The notes under the pieces are model-generated. The model did no database searches and was not told where the DNA came from. It saw only the letters and a program-made list of their open reading frames with translations. 64,000 nucleotides of DNA from Nocardioides cynanchi (GTDB taxonomy: Bacteria > Actinomycetota > Actinomycetes > Propionibacteriales > Nocardioidaceae): positions 1,488,001 to 1,552,000 of the forward strand of contig NZ_CP044344.1 of assembly GCF_008761635.1 (NCBI RefSeq), given 5' to 3'. Shown one piece after another: positions 1-9,231 of the stretch. The position numbers and the translations under genes are program-made. The stretch's first letter is position 1. Every line of letters begins with the position of its first letter.

Positions 1-1215
1 CAGCACCACCCCGCGCAGCCGGGACCGGGCGGTCCGGACCAGGTCGTCGAACCGGGCGCCCTTGGCCAGGCCGCCCGCGATCCAGACCACGGGGTCGAAC
101 GCGAGCAGCGACGAGAGCGCGGCGTGCGGGTTGGTCGCCTTGGAGTCGTCGACCCACGCGACACCTCCGGTCTCGGGGCTCGCGACCGCGACCGTCGCGA
201 TCCGGTGGCCGTCGGGGCTGAAGGAGCGCAGCCCCTCGCGCACAGCTGCCTGGGAGATCCCGTGCGCCCGGGCCAGGGCCGCGGCCGCCAGTGCGTTGGC
301 CACCACGTGCGGCGCGGGGCTGGGCAGGTCGTCGAGGGTGCACAGCTCAGCGGCGCTGGACTGCCGCTCGGGGATGAAGGCGCGGTCGACCAGCAGGTCG
401 TCGACGAGGCCGACCATCCCCACCCCGGGCATCCCGAGGGTGAAGCCGATGGCCCGGGCTCCCTCGGCGACCTCGGCCTCGCGGACCAGCCGCTCGGTCT
501 CGGGGTCGGCGGCGTTGTAGACGCACGCCCGCTGCACCCCGGTGTAGACCCGACCCTTGTCGGCGGCGTAGTCGGCCATCCCGGTCGGGCCGGGGTACCA
601 GTCGAGGTGGTCCTCGGCGACGTTGAGGACGGCGGCGCTCTCGGCGGCCATCGAGTCGGTGTAGTGGAGCTGGAAGCTGGACAGCTCGACGGCGAGCACG
701 TCGTACGGCGTGGGGTCCATCACCGCCTCGACGATCGGCAGCCCGACGTTGCCGGCCGCGACGCTGCGCAGCCCGGCCGCCCTCAGCATGGAGTCGAGCA
801 TCTGCACGGTGGTGGTCTTGCCGTTGGTCCCGGTCACGGCGAGCCAGGGCGCGGCGGAGTCGGGGTCGCGCAGCCGCCAGGCCAGCTCGACCTCACCCCA
901 GACCGGGACGCCCCGCTCCCGGGCCTGCACGAGCAGCGGCGCCGAGGGCCGCCAGCCGGGCGAGACGACCAGCAGGTCGGTGTCGTCGGGGAGGGTGGCG
1001 GTGACCCCGGCGCCGAGCCGGACGTCGGCGCCGAGCACCTCCAGCAGCGTCGCCTTCTCCAGCTTGCCGTCGGCCGACTCGTCGAGCGCGGTCACCGAGG
1101 CGCCGAGATGGGTCAGGTTGTCGGCCGCGGCGAAGCCGCTGACACCGAAGCCGGCCACGACCGCGCGGACCGCCGCCCAGTCGCCGTGCCGGCCGAGCCC
1201 GTCGACGTCCCTCAT
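1..1215 (-). CDS. murD: UDP-N-acetylmuramoylalanine--D-glutamate ligase, 3' end outside window
   Basis: Cytoplasmic Mur ligase that adds D-glutamate to UDP-MurNAc-L-Ala in peptidoglycan precursor synthesis. The 405 visible codons start at an ATG (1213-1215) and read MRDVDGLG, an N-terminal nucleotide fold, then the ATP-binding loop GTNGKTT and the central-domain stretch AVLNVAEDHLDWY. The C-terminus is cut off by the window edge. It follows mraY with a 10-base gap, as the next gene of the dcw operon. The family is clear. Confidence 0.96.
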   Translation of the reverse strand, partial: MRDVDGLGRHGDWAAVRAVVAGFGVSGFAAADNLTHLGASVTALDESADGKLEKATLLEVLGADVRLGAGVTATLPDDTDLLVVSPGWRPSAPLLVQARERGVPVWGEVELAWRLRDPDSAAPWLAVTGTNGKTTTVQMLDSMLRAAGLRSVAAGNVGLPIVEAVMDPTPYDVLAVELSSFQLHYTDSMAAESAAVLNVAEDHLDWYPGPTGMADYAADKGRVYTGVQRACVYNAADPETERLVREAEVAEGARAIGFTLGMPGVGMVGLVDDLLVDRAFIPERQSSAAELCTLDDLPSPAPHVVANALAAAALARAHGISQAAVREGLRSFSPDGHRIATVAVASPETGGVAWVDDSKATNPHAALSSLLAFDPVVWIAGGLAKGARFDDLVRTARSRLRGVVL

Positions 1216-1225
1216 CGCAGGGGGG

Positions 1226-2332
1226 TCACGTGCCCGCGACCCACGCGGCGTAGAACACACCGAGCCCGCCCGCGACGCACAGGCCGGTGATGATCCAGAA
1301 GCGGATCACGATGGTCACCTGGTCCCAGCCGAGCAGCTCGAAGTGGTGCTGGAGCGGCGCCATCCGGAACACCCGGTGCCCGGGCCGGACCCGGAACACC
1401 TTCTGCACCAGCACGGATCTACGCGACAGCTTGAAGAAGCCGACCTGGAGCATCACCGACAGGGTGATCACCAGGAAGAGACCACCCAGGATCACCAGGA
1501 GCAGCTCGGTGCGGGTCATGATCGCCAGGCCGGCCAGGGCACCGCCGAGCGACAGGGAGCCGGTGTCGCCCATGAAGATCTGGGCCGGGGGCGCGTTCCA
1601 CCACAGGAAGCCGAAGCACGCTCCGGTGAGGGCGGCGGCGACGACCGCCAGGTCGAGCGGGTCACGCACCTCGTAGCAGGCCGGACCGCCGTGGCTGGCG
1701 CAGCTCTGGTTGTTCTGCCAGATGTTGACCAGCATGTAGGCGCCGAAGACCATCGCGCAGGCACCCGTGGCCAGGCCGTCCAGGCCGTCGGTGAGGTTCA
1801 CCGCGTTGCTGGTGCCGGTGACCATCAGCCAGAAGAGCGCCAGGGCCACCACCGTGAACAGCTCGATCCGTGAGTCGCGGATGAACGACAGGTGGTCCGA
1901 GGCCGGGCTGACGTGCCGGCCGTCCTCGAGCATCGGCGAGAGCGCCAGCCAGCCGAACACCAGCGCGATCACGGTCTGGCCGACCATCTTCGCCTTGCTG
2001 CGCAGGCCCAGCGAGCGCTGCTTGGAGATCTTGATGAAGTCGTCGAGGAAGCCGACGATGCCCATCCCGACGAAGAGGAACAGCAGCAGCAGCGACGAGG
2101 CGGTGGGCTCGGTCCGGGTGACCAGCTCGGCCAGGAAGTAGCCCAGGACGGTCGCCGCGATCAGCACGACGCCACCCATGGTGGGGGTACCGCGCTTGGT
2201 GTGGTGGCTGGTCGGGCCGTCGTCGCGGATCTCCTGGGTCCACCCCAGCTGCATGAACAGCGGGATCGCCGCGCGGGTGCCGAGCAGCGAGAAGAGCAGG
2301 GCGAGACCTCCGCCCAGCAGGATCGCCTTCAT
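1226..2332 (-). CDS. mraY: Phospho-N-acetylmuramoyl-pentapeptide transferase
   Basis: Integral membrane enzyme that transfers phospho-MurNAc-pentapeptide to undecaprenyl phosphate, forming lipid I. It has 368 residues, the usual length, with about ten hydrophobic segments. The hallmark [11 protein letters not shown] lies near residues 44-54, followed by the acidic FLDDFIK loop and [13 protein letters not shown]. The ATG at 2330-2332 (MKAILLGG) is chosen because it overlaps the murF stop by 4 bases; longer upstream starts would run deep into murF. Confidence 0.97.
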   Translation of the reverse strand: MKAILLGGGLALLFSLLGTRAAIPLFMQLGWTQEIRDDGPTSHHTKRGTPTMGGVVLIAATVLGYFLAELVTRTEPTASSLLLLFLFVGMGIVGFLDDFIKISKQRSLGLRSKAKMVGQTVIALVFGWLALSPMLEDGRHVSPASDHLSFIRDSRIELFTVVALALFWLMVTGTSNAVNLTDGLDGLATGACAMVFGAYMLVNIWQNNQSCASHGGPACYEVRDPLDLAVVAAALTGACFGFLWWNAPPAQIFMGDTGSLSLGGALAGLAIMTRTELLLVILGGLFLVITLSVMLQVGFFKLSRRSVLVQKVFRVRPGHRVFRMAPLQHHFELLGWDQVTIVIRFWIITGLCVAGGLGVFYAAWVAGT

Positions 2333-3741
2333 CGGCTGGGACTCCCGCCTTCCCGTGCTTCGGCCGGGACGTCGAGCAGGACGTCGGCCAGGTGTTCGAG
2401 GGCAGCGCCTCGCGACGCCTTGACCAGGACGGCGTCCCGGGCCCCGACATTGTGCCGCAGCCACGTGCCGGCGGGTTCACGCCCCGCCGTCCGGACCACC
2501 TCACCCTTCCAGCCGGGGGTACGGCAGGCGCCCTCCGCGATCGCGTCGGCGGCGGCGCCGACCGTGACCAGCACGTCGATGCCCAGACCGGCGGCGTGCT
2601 CACCCACCTCCGCGTGCTGGTCGTCGGACTCCTGGCCCAGCTCGAGCATCTCGCCGAGCACGGCGACCGTACGACGTCCGCCGCGGGTTCCGATCGCGGC
2701 GAGGGCGTCCAGGGCAGCGTTCATCGAGGCCGGGTTGGCGTTGTAGCTGTCGTTGACCACGACCAGGCCGTCCGGCCGCTGGTGCAGCGCCATCCGCCAC
2801 GGCGACAGCGAGCGGGCGGCGCCCAGGGCGGTCACGACGTCGTCCCAGCCGACCCCAGCTGCCAGCGCCATCGCCGCGGCCGCAGCCGCGTTGGCGACCT
2901 GGTGCGCCCCGGCCTCGAGGAGCTGCACCGATGCCCGTTCCCCGTCGTACCCGAGCTCGACGGTGGGTCGCCCGAGGTCGTCGAGCTCGAGGCTGCGCCA
3001 GGCCACGTCACCGGCGACACCGAACGTCAGCACCCGGGCCCGGGTCCGGGCGGCCATGGCCGCGACCAGCACGTCGTCGGCGTTGAGCACCGCGGTCCCG
3101 TCGTCGGGCAGCGCCTCGACGATCTCCCCCTTCGCGGTGGCGATCGCCTCGCGGGAGCCGAACTCGCCGAGGTGGGCGGTGCCGACGTTGAGCACCGCCG
3201 CCACCTGCGGTGGGGCGACCGCGCAGAGCTCGGCGATGTGGCCGATGCCGCGGGCTCCCATCTCGAGGGCCAGGAACCGGGTGTCGGTCGTGGTGCGCAG
3301 CACGGTGAGTGGGACGCCGATCTCGTTGTTGCGGTTGCCCTCGGTCCAGATCGTCGGGCCGGCTGCGGCGAGCACCTGGGCCAGGAAGTCCTTGGTGCCG
3401 GTCTTGCCCTGGGAGCCGGTGAGCGCGAGCACCGTCGGCCGGAGCGTGTCCACGACGTGCCGAGCCAGCCGGCCCAGCGCCCGGACCGGATCGTCGACGA
3501 CGACGGTCGGGACGCCGGTAGGACGGGCCGCGAGCACTCCGGCCGCTCCCCCGGCGACGGCGGCCTCGGCGAAGTCGTGGCCGTCCACCCGCTCGCCGGC
3601 GACCGCCACGAACAGTCCACCGGCCGCGATCTCCCGGGTGTCGACGAAGGCCGGAGCGGTCACCGGCCCGGCGTTCCCAGGGACATCGGCGACCTGCCCG
3701 CCGACGACGGCCGCGATCTCGGCGAGGGTCATCTCGATCAT
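2329..3741 (-). CDS. murF: UDP-N-acetylmuramoyl-tripeptide--D-alanyl-D-alanine ligase
   Basis: Cytoplasmic Mur ligase that adds D-Ala-D-Ala to the UDP-MurNAc tripeptide. It has 470 residues, the ATP loop GSQGKTGTK at 109-117, the [10 protein letters not shown] segment of the family and [10 protein letters not shown] in the C-terminal half. It overlaps murE upstream and mraY downstream by ATGA junctions, so the three genes are probably translationally coupled. Confidence 0.97.
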   Translation of the reverse strand: MIEMTLAEIAAVVGGQVADVPGNAGPVTAPAFVDTREIAAGGLFVAVAGERVDGHDFAEAAVAGGAAGVLAARPTGVPTVVVDDPVRALGRLARHVVDTLRPTVLALTGSQGKTGTKDFLAQVLAAAGPTIWTEGNRNNEIGVPLTVLRTTTDTRFLALEMGARGIGHIAELCAVAPPQVAAVLNVGTAHLGEFGSREAIATAKGEIVEALPDDGTAVLNADDVLVAAMAARTRARVLTFGVAGDVAWRSLELDDLGRPTVELGYDGERASVQLLEAGAHQVANAAAAAAMALAAGVGWDDVVTALGAARSLSPWRMALHQRPDGLVVVNDSYNANPASMNAALDALAAIGTRGGRRTVAVLGEMLELGQESDDQHAEVGEHAAGLGIDVLVTVGAAADAIAEGACRTPGWKGEVVRTAGREPAGTWLRHNVGARDAVLVKASRGAALEHLADVLLDVPAEAREGGSPSR

Positions 3742-5273
3742 CGCCGCAGCACCTCGCGCACCACCGCGCGGTCGTCGAAGGGGTGCACCACCCCGGCGAT
3801 CTCCTGCCCGGTCTCGTGGCCCTTGCCCGCCACCAGCACCACGTCACCGGCACCGGCGCGGGTGACGGCCTCGGTGATCGCGGCCCGCCGGTCACCGATC
3901 TCGAGCACCGTCGCGGCCGTCTCGTCGATGCCGGACAGGATCGCGGCGCGGATCGCGGCGGGATCCTCGCTGCGCGGGTTGTCGTCGGTGACCACCAGCA
4001 CGTCCGCGCCCGCCGCCGCGATCCGGCCCATGAGCGGGCGCTTGCCGGGGTCGCGGTCGCCGCCGGCGCCGAGCACGACGATCAGGCGGCCGTCGGTGAG
4101 GGCTCGCAGCGTGGCCAGCGCGGCCTCGATCGCATCCGGCTTGTGGGCGAAGTCGACGACCACCTCGAAGTCCTGGCCCTCGTCGACGCGCTCGAAGCGG
4201 CCCGGCACGCCCTCCCCTCCGGCGATCGCGGCGGCGACCGCGGCCGGGTCGTACCCGACGGTCGCGGCGGCCGCGACCGCTGCGAGGGTGTTCGCGACGT
4301 TGAAGGCACCGGTGATCGGGCAGCCGGCACCGATGTCGATGCCGTCGGGGCCGGCGATCCGGAAGCGTGACCCGGTCGGGCCCAGGTCGATGTCGAACGC
4401 GCACCAGTCGGCGTCGTGCCCGACGGTCGACAGCGTGCCGAGCGGGACCTCGGCCCGCTCCAGCAGCCGACGCCCCCACTCGCCGTCGATGTCCACCAGG
4501 CCGGCGCGGGCGTGGTGGGGAGTGAACAGCGCGGCCTTGGCCGAGAAGTAGTCCTCCATGTCGTGGTGGAAGTCGAGGTGGTCGCGGCCGAGGTTGAGGA
4601 ACACGGCGACGTCGAAGACCAGGCCGTCGACCCGCCCCTGCACCAGGGCGTGGCTCGACACCTCCATCGCGCAGGCCTCGACCCCGCGCTCGACCATCAT
4701 CGCCAGCAGGCCGTGCAGGTCGGGAGCCTCGGGCGTGGTCAGCGCCGAGGCGACCTCGGTGCCGAGCACCCGCGTGCCGACCGTGCCGATCACCGCGGCC
4801 GGGACCCCCGAGGCGGTCAGCCCGCTCTCGAGCAGTCGGGAGGTCGTGGTCTTGCCCTGGGTGCCGGTGATGCCGATCATCCGGAGGGACTCCGCGGGCC
4901 GTCCGTAGACCTCGGCGGCCACGGTGCCGAGCACCGCCCTGGGACGGGGTACGACGAGCACCGGCAGGTCGGTGGGCACGTCCGCCGCTCCGACCTCGTC
5001 GGTCAGCACGGCCACGGCACCGGCCGACAGCGCGGCCGCCAGGTGCGCGATGCCGTGCACCGTGGCGCCCGGGATCGCGGCGTACAGGTCGCCGGCTCGG
5101 ACCCGTCGGGAGTCCATCGAGATGCCGGTCACCCCGGCGCCGACCGGGTCACCGACACCGTGCGGCGTGACCACCTCGACCCCGAGGCCGCGGAGGTGGT
5201 CGGCCAGCACCGAGACCTTGCTGGGCGCCGACCGCGACGGCCGGGCACCGTCCGGATCGACCGCGCTCACCAC
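3738..5273 (-). CDS. murE: UDP-N-acetylmuramoyl-tripeptide synthetase (diaminopimelate-adding)
   Basis: Adds the third stem amino acid to UDP-MurNAc-L-Ala-D-Glu. It has 511 residues, with P-loop GTQGKTT at 137-143 and a DNPR motif at 431-434, the signature of diaminopimelate-adding MurE. If the host is Nocardioides, the substrate would be LL-diaminopimelate; that is inference. Two adjacent GTG codons are possible (5273 or 5270). The first is preferred because a TAGCCT -10 box lies exactly 6 bases upstream, which implies a leaderless transcript and an internal promoter within the dcw cluster. Confidence 0.96.
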   Translation of the reverse strand: MVSAVDPDGARPSRSAPSKVSVLADHLRGLGVEVVTPHGVGDPVGAGVTGISMDSRRVRAGDLYAAIPGATVHGIAHLAAALSAGAVAVLTDEVGAADVPTDLPVLVVPRPRAVLGTVAAEVYGRPAESLRMIGITGTQGKTTTSRLLESGLTASGVPAAVIGTVGTRVLGTEVASALTTPEAPDLHGLLAMMVERGVEACAMEVSSHALVQGRVDGLVFDVAVFLNLGRDHLDFHHDMEDYFSAKAALFTPHHARAGLVDIDGEWGRRLLERAEVPLGTLSTVGHDADWCAFDIDLGPTGSRFRIAGPDGIDIGAGCPITGAFNVANTLAAVAAAATVGYDPAAVAAAIAGGEGVPGRFERVDEGQDFEVVVDFAHKPDAIEAALATLRALTDGRLIVVLGAGGDRDPGKRPLMGRIAAAGADVLVVTDDNPRSEDPAAIRAAILSGIDETAATVLEIGDRRAAITEAVTRAGAGDVVLVAGKGHETGQEIAGVVHPFDDRAVVREVLRR

Positions 5274-5279
5274 GGCCCG

Positions 5280-5285
5280 AGGCTA
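5280..5285 (-). promoter_or_regulatory. -10 box TAGCCT, leaderless promoter of murE
   Basis: TAGCCT on the minus strand ends 6 bases before the murE GTG. The 72-base ftsI-murE gap has no evident ribosome binding site, so the start codon probably coincides with the transcript 5' end. Confidence 0.55.
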
Positions 5286-5345
5286 TCGGTCCGTGAGAGC
5301 CGGCCGGTCACCCCGGGACCCTCGCGCCGGCGCCCCTCGGCTCCG

Positions 5346-7205
5346 TCACCAGGTCGTCGGGATCTGCGACGGCCGCGCCCCGGTCGGCGGTACGCCGTAC
5401 CGACGGAGGGCGAAGGCCATGATCTTGGAGAAGGCCGGGCCTGCCACCGAGCCGCCGCCACCGCCGTTGCGGGGGTTCTGTACGACGACGTAGACGGTGA
5501 ACCGCGGCTTGTCGGCGGGTGCGAAGCCCGCGAAGGACACCGTGAACTGGCCGTTGTAGCACCGGCACGTGGAGCCGACCCGCTGGGCGGTCCCGGTCTT
5601 GCCGGCCACGACGTAGCCGGGGACCTGGGCACCCGGAGCGGTGCCGGCCGTGGGGTCGACGACGCGCTCCATCATGTCCGTCATCTGGCGGGCGGCGTCG
5701 GCACTGACCACCCGACGCGTCGTGGTGTGGTCGGTGCCCACGACCTGACCGGTGCTCGTGGTGGCGGAGCCCTGGATCAGGCTCGGGTCGACGTGGACTC
5801 CGCCGTTGGCGATGGTGTTCACCGCGGCCGCCATCTGCACGCCGTTCACCGCCACGCTCTGGCCGAAGGCGACCCGGTCCGCGGTCATCTGGTCCCAGGC
5901 GGCGCTCGAGGGGAGGATGCCGGCGGTCTCGCCGTTCACGCCGATGTTCGTGGGCCGACCCAGCCCGAAGCGGGTCAGGTAGCGGCGCAGCTGGTCACCG
6001 TGGAAGAGCCGTGCCGCCTTGGCCGTGCCGATGTTGGACGACTGCGCGATGACGCCGGCCAGGGTCAGCTTCAGGGTCGGGTGGGGGAACCAGTCGTGGA
6101 TCTGGCGGTCGCCGCTCTGCAGCTGCGGTGGCACGACCAGCTTGGTGTGGTCGGTGACCTTGCCGGCGTCGATCAGGCCGCTCAGGGTGAGCACCTTCTC
6201 CACCGAGCCCGGCTCGTAGGGGCTGGTCATGGCCAGCGAGTTGCGGTCCGCCGCCGGCGCGGCCTGCGGGTTGGTCGCGTCGTACGTCGGGTAGTCGGCC
6301 AGGGCCAGGATCTCGCCGCTGTGGGTGTCCTGGACGATCGCGAACCCGGAGTCGCCGCGGGCACCGAGGACGGTCTGCCGGAGGACCCGCTGGGTGTACC
6401 ACTGGAGGTCCTCGTCGATGGTGGTGTGCAGGTCGGTGCCGTTCCTGGCCGGGGTGATGGTGCTCTGCCCCAGCGGGATCCGGTTGCCCGCACCCACCTC
6501 GTAGGTCTCCGACCCGTCGGTGCCGGCCAGCTGCTTGTCGAAGGTCATCTCGAGCCCGGCCAGCGGTCCGTCGGTGCCGAGGAAGCCGACCAGGTTGGCG
6601 GCCACGTCGTGGTTGGGATAGGCCCGGACCGGGTCGTTGCGGGTGTCGAGCCCGGTGAAGCCCTGCGCCTGCGCGGCGTCGACGACGCGGAGCGCGAGGG
6701 CTGCCGGCACCCGCCGGGCGATGTAGGCGAAGCGGCTGTGCTTCTCGGTCAGGGCGCTCAGGGTCGAGAAGTAGTCGACGTGCAGGCGCTGGGCGAGGAA
6801 CTTGGCCAGGGCCGGCGCGGTGGCCCGGGTCATCGACGGGTCGGCCACCACCATCCGGCCGTCCACGGAGTCGGCCAGCGGCTTGCCGTTGCGGTCCAGG
6901 ATCTCGCCGCGTCCCGCAGGCAGCTCGACGGTGACGGTGCCACCCTCGGCTGCCGCCAGCGCGGCGTACCGCTGGGGGTCGACACCCTGGAGCTGCACCA
7001 GGCGCGCCCCGAAGAAGGACAGCACGACCGCGATGAAGACGAACCCGGTGCGCAGCCGCAGCTGGGCGGAGCCACGCAGGCTGCGACGCCGCCGGTTGCG
7101 GGCCGCCGCGCCCGGGCGGCGGGTACGCCGGGCCGGGCTGCCGCCGGCGCGGCCGCGGCTGCTGGGACGGCGGACGCTGCCGCCGCGTGGGTGCGTGGGA
7201 GACAC
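5346..7205 (-). CDS. ftsI: Septal peptidoglycan transpeptidase FtsI (PBP3-type, PbpB)
   Basis: Membrane-anchored class B penicillin-binding protein that cross-links septal peptidoglycan. It has 619 residues: a basic, Arg-rich cytoplasmic leader (1-50), one membrane helix (about 53-72), a PBP dimerisation domain, then the transpeptidase domain with SVEK (catalytic Ser334), SSN at 389-391 and KTG at 536-538. No PASTA repeats follow the catalytic domain. The start is GTG with an AGGAAG site upstream. It lies 14 bases after the ftsL-like gene. Confidence 0.95.
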   Translation of the reverse strand: MSPTHPRGGSVRRPSSRGRAGGSPARRTRRPGAAARNRRRRSLRGSAQLRLRTGFVFIAVVLSFFGARLVQLQGVDPQRYAALAAAEGGTVTVELPAGRGEILDRNGKPLADSVDGRMVVADPSMTRATAPALAKFLAQRLHVDYFSTLSALTEKHSRFAYIARRVPAALALRVVDAAQAQGFTGLDTRNDPVRAYPNHDVAANLVGFLGTDGPLAGLEMTFDKQLAGTDGSETYEVGAGNRIPLGQSTITPARNGTDLHTTIDEDLQWYTQRVLRQTVLGARGDSGFAIVQDTHSGEILALADYPTYDATNPQAAPAADRNSLAMTSPYEPGSVEKVLTLSGLIDAGKVTDHTKLVVPPQLQSGDRQIHDWFPHPTLKLTLAGVIAQSSNIGTAKAARLFHGDQLRRYLTRFGLGRPTNIGVNGETAGILPSSAAWDQMTADRVAFGQSVAVNGVQMAAAVNTIANGGVHVDPSLIQGSATTSTGQVVGTDHTTTRRVVSADAARQMTDMMERVVDPTAGTAPGAQVPGYVVAGKTGTAQRVGSTCRCYNGQFTVSFAGFAPADKPRFTVYVVVQNPRNGGGGGSVAGPAFSKIMAFALRRYGVPPTGARPSQIPTTW

Positions 7206-7219
7206 GGGTCGCTTCCTGC

Positions 7220-7843
7220 TCAGTGCGCCGCGGCGTGGTGGGTGCCGTGCGTGGTGCCCTGTCTACCGGCGCGCCGCCCCTGGTGCCGGGAACCGTGGCC
7301 CGTGTTGTCCGACGACTTTGTCGTCGACCCTGGCTGGTCCTGGTGACGCCCGCCGCCGGTGCGGACGATCGTCACGTGCGCGGCCGGGTCGAAGGCCGCG
7401 GGCTTGGCCGGCGGCGGTGCCGTCAGCCGGAGCTTGTCGAGACGGGTCGCGGGGGTCGGGTCGCCGAGCACCTTGCCGGTCGCGAGGTCGAGCACCGCCG
7501 GGCTGGTGGGCAGCACCATGCCCATCTTCTGCGCCCGCATCGCGATCAGCTGCGGGTCGCGCAGGTGGTCCAGCTGCATCTCCAGACCCTGCTGCTGCGC
7601 CACCAGCGTGTCCGCCTGGTGCTGCAGGGAGGTGGCGGCGAAGGACGCCTGCTGCATGGAGGTGTTGAAGAGGAGCAGCCCCACGATGCCGCCGACGGCG
7701 ACCATCGAGACCACCAGCAGGAACGGCACGGGACTGGTCCGCCGGCGGCGGCGCCGGGGCACGACCGTCAGCCGCGCGCGCTCGATGGCGGCGCCGGCGA
7801 GGCGCGGGACTCGGCTCCGCAGGGCCAGGGCGGGACTGCTCAT
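7220..7843 (-). CDS. FtsL-like septum protein
   Basis: Bitopic membrane protein in the ftsL position between rsmH and ftsI, equivalent to Rv2164c of M. tuberculosis. It has 207 residues: a basic cytoplasmic part, one membrane helix (about 40-60), then a short coiled-coil-like segment rich in Gln and Leu, as in FtsL/DivIC proteins. The last 45 or so residues are unusual: hydrophilic, with many His, Gly and Arg. FtsL proteins show little sequence conservation, so the assignment rests on topology and position. Its start overlaps the rsmH stop (TGATG). Confidence 0.82.
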   Translation of the reverse strand: MSSPALALRSRVPRLAGAAIERARLTVVPRRRRRRTSPVPFLLVVSMVAVGGIVGLLLFNTSMQQASFAATSLQHQADTLVAQQQGLEMQLDHLRDPQLIAMRAQKMGMVLPTSPAVLDLATGKVLGDPTPATRLDKLRLTAPPPAKPAAFDPAAHVTIVRTGGGRHQDQPGSTTKSSDNTGHGSRHQGRRAGRQGTTHGTHHAAAH

Positions 7844-8805
7844 CAGGCGACTCCTCTGTCGGGGCGGATCCGTTCGACCGCGCGCAGCCGGACCGAGGCC
7901 GCACGCGGGTTGGAGGCGATCTCGTCGGCGTCGGCCCGCTCGGCGCCGCGGGTGACCAGGCGCAGCGCGGGCTCGCGGTCTGCGGGCACGACCGGGAGGT
8001 CGTGCGGGACGTCGACCGTGGTGACCAGGGCGAAGGCCCGCTTGACCAGCCGGTCCTCGAGCGAGTGGTAGGACTCCACGACGACGCGCCCGCCGACGGC
8101 GAGGGAGTCGATCGCGGCCGGGATGGCGCGTCGCAGCACGCCGAGCTCGTCGTTGACCTCCATCCGCAGCGCCTGGAAGGTGCGCTTCGCGGGATGCCCC
8201 CCGGTACGACGTGCCGGCGCCGGGATCTGGTCGTAGAGCAGCTCGACCAGCCGTGCCGACGACGTGAACGGCTCCGTCTCACGTTGCCGGACCACGGCGG
8301 CGGCGATCCGGGAGGCGAACTTCTCTTCGCCGTACTCCCGCAGGATCCGGGCCAGGTCGCCGTGGGAGTAGGTGTTGAGGACGTCGGCCGCGGTGGGGCC
8401 GGTGGTCGGGTCCATCCGCATGTCCAGCGGTGCGTCCTCGCGGTAGGCGAAGCCGCGCTCGGCCACGTCGAGCTGCATCGAGGAGACCCCGAGGTCGAAG
8501 AGCACGGCGTCGGCCCGGGCCACGCCGAGGTCGTCCAGCACCTCGGGGATCGCGTCGTACGTGGCGTGCACGCCGGTGAACCGGTCGCCGTACGACGCCA
8601 GCCGCTCGCCGGCGCGGCGCAGCGCCTCGGGGTCGCGGTCGATGCCGATCACCCGGGCCAGCTCGCAGCGGCCGAGCACCGCCTCGCTGTGGCCGCCGAG
8701 ACCCAGGGTGGCGTCGACGAGGACCGCGCCCTCGTGTCCGAGGGCAGGCGTCAGGAGGGCGACGACCCGGTCGAGCAGCACCGGGACGTGGGAGGGGCTG
8801 GTCAT
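7843..8805 (-). CDS. rsmH: 16S rRNA (cytosine(1402)-N(4))-methyltransferase
   Basis: S-adenosylmethionine-dependent methyltransferase (MraW) acting on C1402 of 16S rRNA. It has 320 residues, the start [13 protein letters not shown], the SAM loop [14 protein letters not shown] near 29-42 and the family segments [11 protein letters not shown] and [11 protein letters not shown] near the end. The ATG at 8805 has only a weak ribosome binding site, and the upstream 59-codon ORF ends 8 bases before it, so coupled translation is likely. Confidence 0.97.
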   Translation of the reverse strand: MTSPSHVPVLLDRVVALLTPALGHEGAVLVDATLGLGGHSEAVLGRCELARVIGIDRDPEALRRAGERLASYGDRFTGVHATYDAIPEVLDDLGVARADAVLFDLGVSSMQLDVAERGFAYREDAPLDMRMDPTTGPTAADVLNTYSHGDLARILREYGEEKFASRIAAAVVRQRETEPFTSSARLVELLYDQIPAPARRTGGHPAKRTFQALRMEVNDELGVLRRAIPAAIDSLAVGGRVVVESYHSLEDRLVKRAFALVTTVDVPHDLPVVPADREPALRLVTRGAERADADEIASNPRAASVRLRAVERIRPDRGVA

Positions 8806-8813
8806 GGTCCGGC

Positions 8814-8993
8814 CTAGCGCCCCAGCTGGGCCAGCAGCAGCAGACCCCCGGCGACGCCTACGGACGAGGCGGCCGAGAAGGCCATCAGGGCCACCGCGTC
8901 CCGCGCCTGCTGGCGGACCCGCGGGCCGCCGCTCGCGACGGGCACCGACCCCGGAAGGGGTGGTGCCGCCAGACGGGTGGACGTGAGACTCAT
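8814..8993 (-). CDS. Small hypothetical membrane protein (59 aa)
   Basis: An ORF below the usual size cut-off, between the mraZ-rsmH leader and rsmH. It starts at an ATG ([12 protein letters not shown]) and ends with TAG 8 bases before rsmH. The N-terminal half is Pro/Arg-rich, and residues about 33-57 form one hydrophobic Ala/Val/Leu helix, consistent with a tail-anchored or bitopic peptide. I do not recognise a family. Support comes from position, spacing and composition; there is no strong Shine-Dalgarno. Confidence 0.55.
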   Translation of the reverse strand: MSLTSTRLAAPPLPGSVPVASGGPRVRQQARDAVALMAFSAASSVGVAGGLLLLAQLGR

Positions 8994-9062
8994 CGGTTTC
9001 GACCCCGCTCGATGGGAACTGGTGCTGCCGGTGGATGTGGTGCAGCGACTCGTCCAGCCAGG

Positions 9063-9173
9063 TCTCTGCCCGCTCCCGTCGGGACCGCGCCCTGTGGGAG
9101 CGGCGGTCGAGATGGGGAAGCGCCTTCTGGTGCCGGGGAAGTTGCCCCAGACGGCGCGGGAGCGGGCACGAGA
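9063..9173 (-). ncRNA. Candidate mraW RNA motif in the rsmH leader
   Basis: The transcribed minus strand between mraZ and rsmH folds into a closed structure. Bases 9157-9168 (CGGGAGCGGGCA on the plus strand) pair perfectly over 12 bases with 9067-9078, extended by TCTC/GAGA after a one-base bulge. Inside are two CTTCCCC elements (plus-strand GGGGAAG at 9135-9141 and 9114-9120). The first forms the 3' side of a GGGG-loop-CCCC hairpin. The actinobacterial mraW motif, known upstream of rsmH/mraW, is remembered to carry repeated CUUCCCC elements. Exact ends are uncertain. Confidence 0.68.
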
Positions 9174-9231
9174 CCTCGCTGTACGAATCGCTGTGGAGTT
9201 GTGTCTGTGGGAGTGAGGACCCGCCGGCCGG

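Noticed and set aside
124..1290. Plus-strand ORF of 388 codons
   Set aside because: Antisense to murD; Gly/Arg/Val/Asp-rich composition typical of GC-rich shadow frames.
4416..7346. Plus-strand ORF of 976 codons
   Set aside because: Antisense to murE and ftsI; no recognisable domain, repetitive Gly/Arg/His composition.
8977..9216. Plus-strand ORF of 79 codons
   Set aside because: Antisense to the structured rsmH leader; no family or ribosome binding site.
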